From: Sycobia sp. Sy_11
Lineage: Eukaryota; Arthropoda; Insecta; Hymenoptera; Epichrysomallidae
Reading direction: 5' to 3'
DNA: 64,000 bases
Assembly (NCBI GenBank): GCA_018907035.1
Contig: JACCIC010000014.1
Span: forward strand, 1,711,001-1,775,000
Shown piece after piece: positions 24,241 to 37,600 of this stretch (its first letter is position 1; each line of letters opens with the position of its first letter). The notes beneath the pieces are model-generated. The model made no database searches. It was not told the origin of the DNA and saw only the letters and a list, made by a program, of their open reading frames with translations. Made by a program: the position numbers and the translations under genes.

Positions 24241-24419
24241 ACCTTTTTCTCTACCTACCGCTTCTCTACGGTTCTGCAGAAAATTCGTCGCCAGTTTTCT
24301 CTGGTTGGTCGAGCTGAAACATATGTATTGTTTCAAATGTTTAATGTAAAAAAACTTGGAGAATTCTGAAAAGACTACTTAATTAATGGATTCTTAATAA
24401 ATGGATAAAGAATTTTATG

Positions 24420-27400
24420 ATGGAGAATTTTTCGCTAATCAAGCAGCAGAACTTGCAGGTAGATAAAAAATTAAATATGTGTATTTTATACACATATTTA
24501 ATTTTGATTGAAATCACTATATTATAATTTTCTAGATCATACTAAATTCGCAAAGCATATAAAAAACTAAAATTTCGTTTAACTAAATTTTATAGGAAGA
24601 ACTAAATTCAGCAAAACTTGCTTTTTCTTGGACTGAAAAGATTTTCACGATTTTCGGAATGAATCCGTTGAAATTTAACAGTCTTCTATATTTTATAGTA
24701 TTTATGTATGCAATAATGCACTTTATTATGTGCTGTGCAGGTTTACCACAGAATATGAAGAATCATAATGACTTAGTTGATGCCATTACAGAATTTGGGT
24801 GCATGTTTACAGTTCTAACGAAATTCCTTATTTATGGAGTAAAAAGAAAAGCTCTTGCAAATCTTTTGAATGAAGTAAAATCAGACTATTCGATTAATAA
24901 TTTTAAAGACTATAAAGAAATAAGTTTATTACTATCGTACATGTTAATGGCAAAAAATTTTCTAAAATGTACTATTCCACTTGGTTGGGGTAGCGCAACT
25001 TTTTACTATTTCAAATCAGTAAACATAAACTCATTTCGTACAGGAATTACAGGTACGTATACAGAGTTTATATTATTTATTAAATATGCAATTTAATAAT
25101 TTAAGATTATATAAATTCAAATTTTCTATAGACAATGTTTTAGGGATAAAACTAATATAAATTAAATTTCTCATTGTCTAAGTAGAAAATTATTTATAAT
25201 AATCGATTTCGTTATAATTACATGCATTTATTCTCTCTATATATTTTCTGCATGATAAGATTATTTTAAGTTAAATTCAGTCTAGACATTAATTGCGAAA
25301 GTAGCGTAGTATTTCCCTGTTCCTTTTTCCGAATTTTCACGTTGTCGTAGTTGTTCAGACTTGAAATTTTCTTTTTTCTTTTTTTGGATCTTGTGTTGAT
25401 GTTGAGAAATCGGCCTATCTAGCAATTTTTTTATGAAATTATAAATTGTTTTAAGCATCAAAATATTGTGGCACTGGCTGTCGTCAGCTTCTACTTTCCC
25501 TATCGTCTTATATCATGGTATGTGCAGAACGTGCGTTCGAGCGCAGCGATCGTTAAGCACTCAAAAAATACACCATTTTATTGCAAAATTCAGCATGCTC
25601 GAGTGACAGATGGATATTTCTTTACATTTTCAAGGAAAGAATTTTCTATCCTTATAATCAGTGCAAAATTTTAAAGTACCCTTATACATTCCGGCTAATT
25701 GATTCGCATTTCACACTTATTTTTTTTATGTTCAGTTTCATGTCTAGTCCATATTTTACGTGCACTAAGAATATTAAAGTGCTTTAGGCCATTTTTTTGC
25801 TGTTATTTTATTAATTTAGTGGCTTACACATAGTCTTATTTATTAGAATATAGATCTATATATCTATTAGGCGCAAAACTAAGTTCTCATGCTTTTTTAA
25901 GATCGGGACGCAGAAGTTATAGCATTGTTAGAATTGATCAATTCTTACATATTAAATATTTTATAAATCATGCATAGATGTGTAACAAATCAATTGCTTT
26001 GATATATTAATGATTTTGGTTGAGCGTTATGTGGAATACTTGTGGTTGTATAAAACTATGCAATTTAGTCTCATAATTAATTGTCAGTTGCAAGAACCGT
26101 TGATTTTCTTCTTCCATTCAAAGAAAACGTCGGCTGAAGGGCATTGAGAGTTTCCAAAAGTTTACGGAGTCGCTGCTCTATGAGAAACGCATGCCTTGAC
26201 TGATTCTGATGCCTCCAACACCATGATTCCTATCTAGTAAGCCACGCGCGGGAAGAAAGGCCAAAAAGCTTTGAAGATGTTGAATTGGAGGCACACTGCT
26301 CCATTAAGATTCGTGCCAAACCCAAGAAGAGCTTGATTCAGACTTACAAATTCTCTGCCAAACCATTACCAAGCGATTACATGCGTTGGGAATAACTCAA
26401 GAGCAAGAATCTTGGGCTCCTTACAATAACCGCGAAACCATTGTTAATTAACTGCTAGATAGGGAACCGACATTCTGACCTTTAAAACTAAAAAAAATAA
26501 AATAGTGCCTTTATTTTCAAAATATTAAACGATAACAATAAACTAAATAAAGACCTATTTTTATGAACATGTAATATAATTCAATGTGTTAAGATGTTGA
26601 TTCGTTGTAATTCTGAAATAGCATGTACTCTTTTTAAAGCACTCAAGGAACGTTTTGAGCAAACTGGCGTTGCTGGCACTATAAATACGAGCATGATAAA
26701 TTGATCTACATTATACATCCTTAAGTATACCATTCTTCATTTTAATGTTTCAAAAATTTTTTTAATATTGTATAAAGTCAAATGAAGCGAACTTTTCTCA
26801 AATATCATTATTTTTGTTATTTTAGACCGATTTCAAATCTTTGATATTATAGTATCGATTAATGCAGCCAGTAATAATAGTTGCGATTTTTAAGTATCTA
26901 CATCAAAATCTGCTGCATACCTATTAGGTTGTCAAATATCTTCCTTCCGCCTTTTTGTCTTATGAATTTCGCGGCTATGTACAAAGCGCTACAGAGCTCG
27001 TATCTGGCAATACTATACATCATTTGAAAGGTCTTGACATAACGTACAAAACGACGCTATGCATGATTAGTTTGGATATTGCGTTCAAAAGTTATAGACG
27101 TTTAAACATGGTTCACTAACGCCGAAATTCGCGCTACTTTAAAATTTTTCCTTCGTCAAAGACAAATCCACTAGAGGAACGTTCCGTGAGATTAATGGTG
27201 TTTTAGGGGGGGTGGCATGCTATCACTTTCGAACCGCAGAGGAATGGTTTCAACGATTCAGAACCGGTGAAAACGACACCGTGGATAAGCCAGCTGGCGG
27301 AAGACTTATGACGACAAGTACCGATCAAATCATGGAATTTATCGAGTTAGACTGGCATGTGGCATCTCGTGACATCGCCCAGGAGATGAGAGTTAGTTAC

Positions 27401-30317
27401 CAAACCATTTTAAACCATCTGCAGAAGGCTGGATACAAAGAAAAGGTTGATGTTTGGGTGCCGCATGATTTGACGCAAAAAAACCTTCTGTACCGAATCA
27501 ACGCCTGCGATGCGCTGCTGAAACGGAACGAACTCGACCCATTTTTGAAGCGGATCATGACTGGCGACGAAAAATGGATCACATACGACAATATCAAGCG
27601 AAAAAGGTCGTGGTTCAAGACCGGTGGACCGTCCCAAACAGTGGCCAAGCCGGGATTGACGACCAGGAAGGTTTTTCTGTGTGTTTGGTGGGTTTGGAAG
27701 GGAATCATCCACTATTAGCTGATTCCATATGGCCAGACGCTTAATTGTACCATCTACTGTGAACAACTGGACCGCTTGAAGCAAGCTATCAACTAGAAGC
27801 GTCCACAACTGGCCAACAGGAAGGGTATAGTGTTCCACCAGGACAATGCCAGACCACACACTTCGTTGATGACTCGTTAGAAGATACGGGAGATTGGATG
27901 AGAGGTTTTATCGCATCCATCATATAGCCCGGACATAGCGCTAAGTCATTACCACCTGTTCCTCTCCATGTCGAACGCCCTTGGTGGTGTAAAGTTGGAC
28001 TCAAAAGAGGCTTGTGAAAAGTGGCTATCCGAGTTCTTCGCAAATAAGGAGAGGGGTTTCTACGAGAAGGGGTATTATGAAGTTGTCATCTAGATGGAGA
28101 CAGATTATCAAACAAAACGACGCATATTTAAAGTAAATCTGACCACTGTAACACTTTTTATAAAGCATTGAATGAAGAGCAAAAAAGCAGAAGGGAGATA
28201 TTTGACAACCTAATACCTAACTGGGTTTTTAGCTCAAGTGAACTATATTGTTTTACTGATGTAACATTTATGGTATTATTATATTCTCTAGGCTTACTAA
28301 CTGGTTTATACTTCCTTGAAAAAATCTTCACTCTAGTTCAATAGTGAGACTTCGAAAAATTCGTCACAATTTCTTTTCGCATTTATTTTTTGTGTTAATC
28401 CTTCTAATATAACATTATAAGTTTTTCTACAATTTAGTGAACAATTATAGAAATATTAACCAATTTATAATTTTCTATATTTTTATTAGTGAAAATTTAT
28501 CATATCATATAATCATATCAGAAATAATGTACTAAAATTATCGAAGACTGTTAAACAATTGATTATTATACATAAAGTTAAAGAAAATTAAAAATGCTAT
28601 TTCATACAGTATTTAGTTAAGAATTGTAAAGAAGCTGTAACAGAAACTGTAAAGAAGCTCCGTTGTTACAGAAGAAATGTGAAGGATTTATTTTTCCATC
28701 ATATTTGATGTATATAAGACATATGGAATTTATTAGTTAGCTGGTGACTGTATTGCATTCCTTATTATACTCCCCTTATGAGTAGATTATTTGTAATGGT
28801 ATGCTTACTTCTGGAAACCTTCAAAAATTTAGGGAGCTGGATCCACTTCTATTTTCCTGCTTCGGGACCTTTAATGCCTGTTTTACGCCTAAAAACTGTC
28901 GTCTAGTGATGAAATTGGAAGCGTTTTTTTTAATCGTAAAAAATGAAAAATGGATTTGTTACACAGCAACCTAAAAAGAAAAAAAATTGGAAGCAATCCA
29001 ATCATGAGTTTATGTCATCGATTGGGCAAATTATTCATGCTGTAAAGGTTATACTGTAGATTCAGTGAGACTAAATGGATGTTAATTATTATGAGCTGTG
29101 GAAACTCCATAAAGCTATCCACTGCTAAAGGTATCACAAAAAATCGGTGCAATTAAACCGAGTAATTCGCGACATCCGATCACAATACTTTTCTAACTCA
29201 CTTGGAAACGCTCAAATGTGAAGACGCTATATTTTTCAGATATTACACCGTTAGACTTTTACATGTCTCATTTTGTATCAATGGCTTAATTTTTTGATAG
29301 TCTTAAAAGAAGAACTTTTTTAACGTCAACGTATTTGAACTCTATCAGAAAGATGAAAAACAATTGTAAATAATTCATTTGTAAACATTTTTTCACAATA
29401 AATTTGCGATATAAAAAACAGCGAGAACTTAGTTATTCACCTAATTTAAAACTTCCAAAAAATCCTCTTTTTACGTAAATACAAATATAATAAATACTAT
29501 AGACATGTTAATGGTAATAAAATAAAATCTTCTATGTTTTCAACAATCATTGACAAGTAAAGTGCTGAAATCAGTATGGAAAAACTAATATTATATTTAT
29601 TCAATTGTATATTGATTACTAAAGGATAATAAGTATATTATTAAATTATACAGATTCAGTAAATGCAACATCGTTTACTTTGCCATTCCGCATGCGCTTC
29701 TATTTTCCAATAACAGATTTTACTACATACATAGCTGCTCTTATATATTTGTCACCAATGATCCTTATCATAGGGTTCACGTTATTAATTGACAGCAATT
29801 TAATGATATCATTTATAGCCCACATTTGTGGACTATTATCTGGGTTATCTCATCTTGTGCTTGAGCAGGTTACTGAAGATACAACTCGATTTAGATACCA
29901 TATGGGAAAAGTTATTGTCCGTCATCGACGCTTAATTAGGTATTAATTTTTATTCCATTTTTATTAATAATTCTAGTATCACAACTTCTGCAATTTTAAT
30001 TCAATTTTCATGAAATTTTATTTCAAATTTTATCAAAAATTATACCTTCGTTCTAAGATGGCCTTTCGGTTGAAATGCAGGTACTCTGCTAAATTCTTTC
30101 ATAAAATTATAAATGTAGTCGAGTAATTCTTATCAAAATTTTGTTTCTATCCTGCTTCATCTATTTCAAGCTGCTTGTACAATTGCAGGCTGTGTTACGT
30201 AGGAACTTTACTACATCTATTTCAATAGGAACTACAAATTCTTTTGTAAGTTGGTAGTAGTTCTAGTGATGTACATATGTTAATATTTATTAAATTTTAG
30301 TTATTTCTCATAGAACC

Positions 30318-30373
<56 letters not shown>

Positions 30374-31979
30374 CATGATCTGTTAATGTAATTGGATGCT
30401 GGACTAAACAATTTGATTACAATTTGTTGTTAACAATGATTTTTCAACTTTAATCTAACAAATTAGTTTGAGAATTAATAGAGAATAATATCATTTTTAT
30501 AACCTTAAAGTTCATAGATACTAAAACAAAGTCTTATTTTTTAAATCTCTACTACTCGCTTACAAAAAACTTGATGAGATGTAGAAAAGCGAAGATAATT
30601 TTACTTTTACATGCGTCATTATAATTATTTACTACATCTAAGATTATCTGAAGCAATCGAATCTGCATACAGTATAATAATGCTGCAACAACTATTTGGT
30701 GTCGTATTTTTTCTGACGATTATTGGATACAGTGCTTTATTGGTAAGAACTCTTTTTGCTCATTATGAGAATATACAAATACATCTATACAAATAATTAC
30801 GTGAAACCTTGTAAAACATATCAGCACCCACAAATTTCTACTTTTAACATGTATTTTACTCCCTCCTGTCAGATAAATAAGTGAGCAATCTGACGCTTGG
30901 CTCTAGCATCAACTTCAGATAATGCCTACATTGCATAAATTAATCCCTTGGTGTATAAACTACTATTTACACCCTGAGAAGTTAAAAATTTTTTCAGAGA
31001 CGATGTTTATTCAAAATAGTACTGTAAATTACTATTAAGATTTAGTTAATATTTTAACGACTTATTTGCAAATATTTCCAAAAATGCTTTTTGGTTTTTT
31101 CAAGCTTTTCTATAATAGTTTCCAAACTACTTTTTAAATAATATTTTAAAATTTTATTTTTGTCCACGTTCTTTTAGAATATTATCAATTTTTTTGTTAC
31201 AATTTTCTAAATCGTGTATTTGAAATTTTTTTGTCAAAAGCTTTTCGAGTCTCTGCTATGTGAGTATATTCTTTGTATATTCCTACATCAAGAACATGAA
31301 TAGTCATTTTAAAAACCTTTTTTCAGATAGTATACTACAGCAAAAATCCAAACTGTTTACTATCACAATTTATTACAAATTTAAAGGAAATTTTAATGTG
31401 TTATCTAACCTATAAAATTAATTTATAATGAACTGATTTCATTCAATTATTTCGAACTAAATGTATAAATGTATTTACAATAACTCAAATTATCTGTATC
31501 TTTAGAATTTTCGTAAACATGAGAATACGTTGTTGATCACGTTTTTGGGAAGTACAGTAACAATGATGGTTCTTCTTTTTTCCTACTGTTATGCTGGACA
31601 GTGCCTGATAGACGAAGTAAAATTATTTTAATAGTAAATAAAATAAACGTCCAATAGCTATATATTTATTAATTATTTTTCAATATTATTTCAGAGTGAG
31701 GCTTTATCTAATGCAGCGTATCATAGCAAATGGTACTATCTTCAGGCTTCGGATTTAAAGTACTATTTAATTTTTATGATTCGAACACAAAAACCGTTTC
31801 AAATAACTGCTGAAGGTTTTTATCATTATTCACTCAGAAGTTTCATCACTGTAAGTGCGTAATTCAATACATTATAAAATATATAATTTTATTTCTTAAA
31901 TACTATATTTCGTTAACAGATAGTGAAATCCGCAGTAGCTTATTTATCCGTCTTACAAACAGTAATTTTAGATAACTGA
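24420..31979 (+). CDS. Odorant receptor 2 (7tm_6 family), complete, seven coding exons
   Basis: Exons are 24420-24458, 24596-25052, 29654-29939, 30643-30742, 31506-31616, 31695-31850 and 31920-31979: 1209 nt, 402 residues. An in-frame ATG at 24417 would add one Met. The first exon encodes MENFSLIKQQNLQ. Hydrophobic segments sit at the same places as in OR1 (LLYFIVFMYAIMHFIM, FGCMFTVLTKFLIYGV, YIAALIYLSPMILIIGF, MLQQLFGVVFFLTIIGY, MMVLLFSYCYAGQCL). The C-terminus is MIRTQKPF, then AYLSVLQTVILDN, slightly longer than in OR1 and OR3. All introns are GT-AG, in phases 0, 1, 2, 0, 0, 0. Intron 2 (4.6 kb) has been expanded by mariner insertions. The expected role is odorant detection with Orco in sensory neurons. 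Its nearest relative in the window appears to be OR4. Confidence 0.9.
25053..26094 (+). other. OR2 intron 2, 5' part
   Basis: It opens with GTACGTATACAGAGTTTATA, almost the same as OR1 intron 2. Overlapping short open frames at 25468-25787 have no recognisable product. No transposon identified. Confidence 0.45.
26095..26470 (+). pseudogene. Mariner transposase relic (N-terminal half)
   Basis: Conceptual translation across frames gives fragments of the mariner DNA-binding region: a piece starting FHSKKTSAEGH, then GRKAKK, CQTQEELDS, ITKRLHALGITQEQ and SWAPYN. These match the order in known mariner transposases (helix-turn-helix followed by the W.P(Y/H) linker). There are several stops and frame changes and no catalytic domain. 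This is an old, unrelated copy upstream of the better-preserved mariner at 26924. Confidence 0.65.
26924..28213 (+). mobile_element. Near full-length mariner, inactive
   Basis: The element is 1290 bp, the usual mariner size. It starts TTAGGTTGTCAAATATCTTC, and the reverse complement of its right end is TTAGGTTGTCAAATATCTCC; both ends are flanked by TA (26922-26923 and 28214-28215). The transposase on the + strand is broken. It is inserted in OR2 intron 2. The terminal repeats still match closely, so it is younger than the neighbouring relics. Confidence 0.93.
27128..28092 (+). pseudogene. Mariner transposase pseudogene
   Basis: The longest open part, 27212-27718, covers the DNA-binding region and the start of the catalytic core, with GDEKWITYDN around 27563 giving the first catalytic Asp. 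The frame then changes. HQDNARPHT at about 27836 has the second Asp (27842), but two in-frame stops follow within 20 codons. Exactly 34 residues after the second Asp, where mariners have the third Asp of the D,D34D triad, the codon at 27947 is CAT (His; SHYH instead of SDYH). The N-terminal part before 27212 is also out of frame. The protein cannot be functional. Confidence 0.88.
28905..29410 (+). pseudogene. Old mariner relic
   Basis: Fragments NEKWICY and KEKK near 28940 correspond to the DEKWI.Y(D/S)NPKRKK motif. About 300 bp further on, FSDITPLDFYMSHFVSMA near 29235 corresponds to YSPD.AP.DYH.F.SM. Many stops and indels separate them. It is a decayed copy in OR2 intron 2, of a different lineage from the 26924 element as far as can be judged. 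Confidence 0.55.
30318..30370. repeat. (TA)n microsatellite
   Basis: A tract of about 26 TA units in OR2 intron 3. Confidence 0.9.
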
Positions 31980-34400
31980 TGAATTCGCAATGAAATTTCA
32001 CTAATAGATTAACAGATAAAATGGATTGGTAGTTATAACATATCTGATATAAAACATTCACTTAAATATGTACTGTTCTTGACTAATGGAAATTTTAAAT
32101 AATCAACTGTTCAACAATTTAAATAAATAATTTATTATTTAATTACAACTCACCTAATAGAAATCCAGTGGAAAAGAGAGCCCATGTCTTGATTGCGCTC
32201 ACGCTTTTATAGATTACCCCCTCCCTCGATTGCAAACATTTCCGAAAAAATTGAAAGCTGCATTTGAATTTTCGAGTCGCTTCACCTTGCAGCCTTTCGG
32301 CCCGGAATATTCCAATGGAATTAATGGAATCTTTATCAATGACACTTAATGTAATCTTTTTCTATCTTATAGAGTTAGTGTTTTTATCTCTATAATTTTA
32401 TAGAGTTTTCAGCTTTCCCAGATTTTTTACCAGGTAAAAACATGTATTCAAAACTACAGCTTTCGAAAACCGTTAGTCTCAAATTACATGTTTTTACTTA
32501 TGAAACAAATGGTATTTTACAGTCACAGCACTGTATAAAATTGTTGCGTCCCGAAAATATCTAATATTTCTTTCATATTATATTGATTTGTATTTTTAAA
32601 ACATTTACCAAATTTTCCACTGTCTTTCTTGTACAAACATTTGATAGTGTTAAATTTCATGAAATACAAATTATTTTCTTTTTTATTTTTAATAATATTA
32701 TTTATTTATAATTAAATAATTTAAATTAGTTATCATCTTATATCTTAAACATCATATATTTTTGTTTACATTTATCTTTTATGTTTCATCTCTATGGATA
32801 CTTAATATAGCCTTTTATTTATTTACTTTTTTTTTAATTTTTGTTATTATAATTTATAAATAAACTTTTAATATCATTTCATCAAATTTTCATAAAAAAC
32901 GCAATGATTATAACTATATATATTAAAAGTAAATGATTAAATTCGCAAATGCATTTAAAAAACCCTATTATTTTAAATTCTAAAACTTTATATAAATATA
33001 TAAACATAATACCAAACGAAAGAACGCTTTATTTAGTATAACATCGAAACACACCCAGTTAACGAGGTAAATCCTTCTAGTTCTTTATTAATATTAAAAC
33101 TACAATTTAATATTTCTGAAGAATTAAAGTACCACTTACGCGACCAATACGAGTATAAAGTAAGTCTACCTTTTATGCCTGTCCCTGATCGACTACTCGA
33201 AAAGGACAGGCGAAGCCCGGCTGGCTAATTGCGGCGGCGGCGGCTGCGGCGGCGAAATGGTTTTTTCGGTAGGTAAGATACGCATATTTACATTAGTAAG
33301 TGCAATTCGACTGAATGTGTGACTGACCCATCAACCACGAAAAAAATCTTTTTCACGCTCATCATTAAATTATGACATCCCTACAAATTTTCACTGTTTC
33401 TGAGAAATGCCTCTACGACCTGTTTTCTATATTTGTCTATCGCTTGATCTCATTTTTGGCAGAAGGAATAATAGCTAATTGGGCCATATTGTTAAAATAT
33501 TGGAAAAAATGGCCATTCTAACCATACGTTCAAATCACCCGTTTTGACATTTTTTCCCTTCACCTTAGATATATAAAAAGAACAACATTTAAAATTAATG
33601 TGTAGAAAAAATTTTCATAACCCGTGCCAAATTTCTAAAAATAGTCCGAAATTTTGAAAACTTTCATAATATACAAGGTATGATTAGTTAATAATATTGA
33701 CAATAATTTTTTGAAGATTATTAAGTTAAGAAAGACATGACTGATTTAATAGAAATACCAATATATTATATAAAATCTCTTTTATTCACAAAACTAACTA
33801 TATCGGATAAATATTCAAAAAATTGAAAAAAGCTTAAACAAATTAGGGCTCAATTTCGAAATGATTATTTAACCAATTATATAGGTAACCAAATTCTTAT
33901 TACTTTTGTATATTATTTTTCCTTTTCTTCCTATTCTCCTTTAATGTTTGAATTTTATAATTTTTTCAATAAAAAAATGAAACTCAGACATTTACATTAA
34001 GCATACATATAATATAGTAATTAATTTTTGTAAAATTTGATAGAATGAATACAGAAATACAATTGCGTAATAACCAAATTCAATATGGTCAATTTTTCTT
34101 ACCGCGAGTTGTATTTTATTCGTCTACATCACGATCCATCTATTTGAAGAAAACTTATCGTATCAGTGATTTTTATGGTACTTTTTCTTCATTTTTTCGA
34201 ATCTTTTTAGTATAATAACTAAGGTTTGTTTATAGTATAAATAAATTGACTTGTTTAAAATTAGGTGAGAATTTCGGCCAACATTAATTCTTTTTTAATA
34301 ATTAATTGATAAATAAAACCAAAACTTAATTTTTATACAGTTTCATCCAAGTATTTTTCTTATTCTTTCTACAATGCCTTTCTCGTGAGCGAGTAAAGAA
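31980..34400. other. Intergenic region between OR2 and OR3
   Basis: No supported gene. At 33170-33260 there is a GC-rich patch with a GGC-type trinucleotide run in otherwise very AT-rich DNA. The counterpart of the repeat seen downstream of OR1 and OR3 was not found here. Confidence 0.5.
33225..33258. repeat. (GCG)n trinucleotide tract
   Basis: A run of GCG/GGC units (GCGGCGGCGGCGGCTGCGG) follows AGGACAGGCGAAGCCCGGCT. It stands out in base composition, and I could not assign it to a gene or a known element. Confidence 0.8.
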
Positions 34401-34429
34401 GACTACGAACTATAAGGTATCGTGTGCGG

Positions 34430-34562
34430 TGCGCATGCGGTGTGCGACTTCTAGAAAAAAGATACATTTTAAATATTAAAGGTAGACAATAGTCCACAAA
34501 AAGAAAAATTCTTTATACCTGCGAGCAAACTTACATTGTAGTGCATAAATAATAGATCGCCT
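34430..34562 (+). promoter_or_regulatory. Conserved 5' flank of OR3
   Basis: TGCGCATGCGGTGTGCGACT at 34430-34449 and CTTACATTGTAGTGCATAAA from 34530 align with the OR1 flank. The text between and after the blocks (TAGACAATAGT, GATCGCCTTTTTGCT) also matches OR1 more closely than OR2 or OR4. Confidence 0.4.
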
Positions 34563-34682
34563 TTTTGCTTATGCGTAAGGCAAGATCTTGTCCATTCCGC
34601 TTTGGTGGGTTCAACTGAACCATGTATTTGTACAAAGTTTAGTCGAAAGAGGACTGCTCAGAAAATACTATTAGAACGTTTT

Positions 34683-37600
34683 ATGATGGAGGAGCTCTCG
34701 AAATTGGAACATTTCAACCTGCAGGTTTTCCATTATATAAAATACATATATTTCATTTTAATCTACATTTCTTTATCCAAATTCGGTAGATCTCGTTTAA
34801 ATTAACAAAATATATTTTTTACAGGAACAACTAAATTCAGCAAAGCTTGCTTTTTCCTGGAGCGAAAAAGTCTATATGCTTTACGGACTGAATCCGTTAA
34901 AATTTAACAGCTTTTTATATTTAGTAGTAGTTTCGTATACAGCAATACATTTTATTATGACCGCTGCAGGATTACGACAGAATATAAATAATAATAATCA
35001 TATAATAGATTCCATTACAGAATTTGGATGCATGTGCACAGTTCTATCTAAATTAATTATTTATGGTGTAAAACAGAAAGGTCTTGCTAATATTTTGATC
35101 GAAGTGAAAGCAGACTATTCCGTTAATAATTTTATAAATGTTGAAGAAGTAAATCTATTAACGGCTTATATCTCATTAGCCAAATTTTTTTTCAAATACA
35201 GTATTGTGACTGGTAGTACTTCAGGATTTCTCTATTTTATAAAATCAATAGACATAAACTTATTAAAAGCAGCAATCGCAGGTATGTCTTTATAATTTAT
35301 GTTGCTAATTAAATATTAAATTTATCACTTTAAGCTTCTATGAAGATTATTAGTGGGCTTAGAACAGTGGAAATAAAGGAGAATACTTCATAATTATGTA
35401 AATATTGGTAATGGTAGGATGAATCAATCACATTAAAATAATCACACCATTCTTTTTAATTATTTATCTCCTCAATCATAAGATTATTCTTTCAAACAAG
35501 CTTATTATTCTTCTTATATGATATATTTTATATACCATATATTTTATTTTCTAATTATTCGGTGTATTTTATTGTATTAAACTGAGTTCAATACATTCTT
35601 GATATTGAATGTAATATTGACGTGGTACTTCTTGTTCCTTTTCTTCCTTTTGAAAGTTTCTTTGAAATGACAGCTTGGTATTTCGCAGTCTATTCATTTG
35701 ACTTATACATAACATTATATATTCTAGAATAGTTAAATAGATAGATTATAGAAGAAAACATTGGTCTAACAAGTCATGATGTAGCGCATGTACTTATTTT
35801 GATTAGCAACAGTATGGACCATCAATCTGTTCTAAGTGATTAGCAATTCCCTCTTTGTGACCTGAGTTATACCTCTCAACAAAAGCCTCTGAGCGACCGT
35901 GAATCGTGAATCCCAACGCAATATTAGATAATTATAGAAATCAACTCTATCCTTAGGTCTGTCGCTTTTGTATACTTTTGTACTTAACTTTTGGTTTAGT
36001 CTTCTGGCCTGATTAAAATCGTTTCGTGTGCTCTGAACTTCATGTTGAAGAGCCATTGCTACTTTGGAATTACACTCGACGTAGCATATTCGCAGTTGTT
36101 CTTTAATTTTTTTTAGTCCATTCTATATTGATTCGACCATTCAACTTAGACTTATACTTTTCTGTAAACCGCACAAATTTGGATACTCATTATCAAAACT
36201 AAGTATTAGATATATCAAATACTATATCAATACTCAATATCAATACTAAGGATACTATTAGCAACGAAGATAGACATGGATAGAAGTCTAAAGCTCATAT
36301 AAAAAGTATCACAACTTCGAGATAAGTTACTACCCCGACATACAGGTGGCACAACCGTTTTAAGCCACGATAGTAATAAATTTTTGCATAATACCAGTCT
36401 CTGCTTTACCAATTCACGTACCAACGGGAATGAAAATTTTTTACTAACTGCGCTTCAGCAATACTTATTGAAGCATTTTTGCTGAAGAATTACAGTTTTT
36501 ACTTACTGCATTTCAGCAAGTAATATATTAATTACTGAAGTGCAGTTAGTAAAAAACTGTAATTCCCGCCGGTATTTAGAGTAGTAAAACAGGGACTGGT
36601 ATTGTGCACAAATCTATTACTATCGTGGTTCAAAACGGTTACGCCATCTGTATGTCGGGGTAGTAACTGACCTCAAGCTTGTGACACTTTTTATATAAGT
36701 TTTCTGCTTCTATCCGTTTCTAACTTCGTTGCTATTAGCTTCGTGACTTCAAACTTGAGGACATATCCTTTAAATGAATTACAGAACCAATTGAAATATA
36801 TGGCCTTTTAACTTTTTAGTTAAATATTTGCATTCAAATCATATAAAAATCTAATCATATTATTGATAGTAGTAAACTTAATATGCAATAACTATAATTA
36901 TATTAATCCATTATTGTAATTTCTACTATTGTAATTTCAGAAACCAAAGCTACAAAATAAAAGTGACGATTCTGAACATTGGATATCACAATAAAATCTT
37001 TATTATGGTTTATATATCTAAATTATAACCATTATATAACCAAACCAATTAGAAATACGTTTATCCTTACAGAAATATAACAGTTTTAAGCGATTAAGGT
37101 TCTGAAATCAGATTAACATTTAACAGAACTATTTAATATTTTATTTGGGAAAGTATTGCAGCTATGTACCAACTACATATACCTTTAGCTACGAACTCTG
37201 TAATCGGCCTTCGAACTAACCGAAAGGATATTGATGAAATCAAACATATGATTACAAAGTCAATAAAAATCAATTAAAGTCAATTAAACTCAATTCCACA
37301 TGTAATCCATGTATTTCTATACCTATGTGAGGATTGATGAAAAATCAAGATCAAGCATACCAAATGGCCAGAACTACAGGTGCTAATGTTCATTTTTCTC
37401 AATTCACACAATTAGGAATACAAGTAGAGAATGCTTTGAACTCTGCTACAAACTATTAAATATCTGGCAAACATGATACATCATACAATCATATTGCCAA
37501 ATGGAAAATTTTAAGTTTACTACGCATCACGAAATTCAGTTTACCCTGACCATTATCGCAATTAAATGTAAATCGTCTAAATATTTTTGATTCATTTATT

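Noticed and set aside
35832..36056. Charged 74-codon minus-strand frame in OR3 intron 2
   Set aside because: No family recognised and no splice or homology support; mentioned only in the intron entry.
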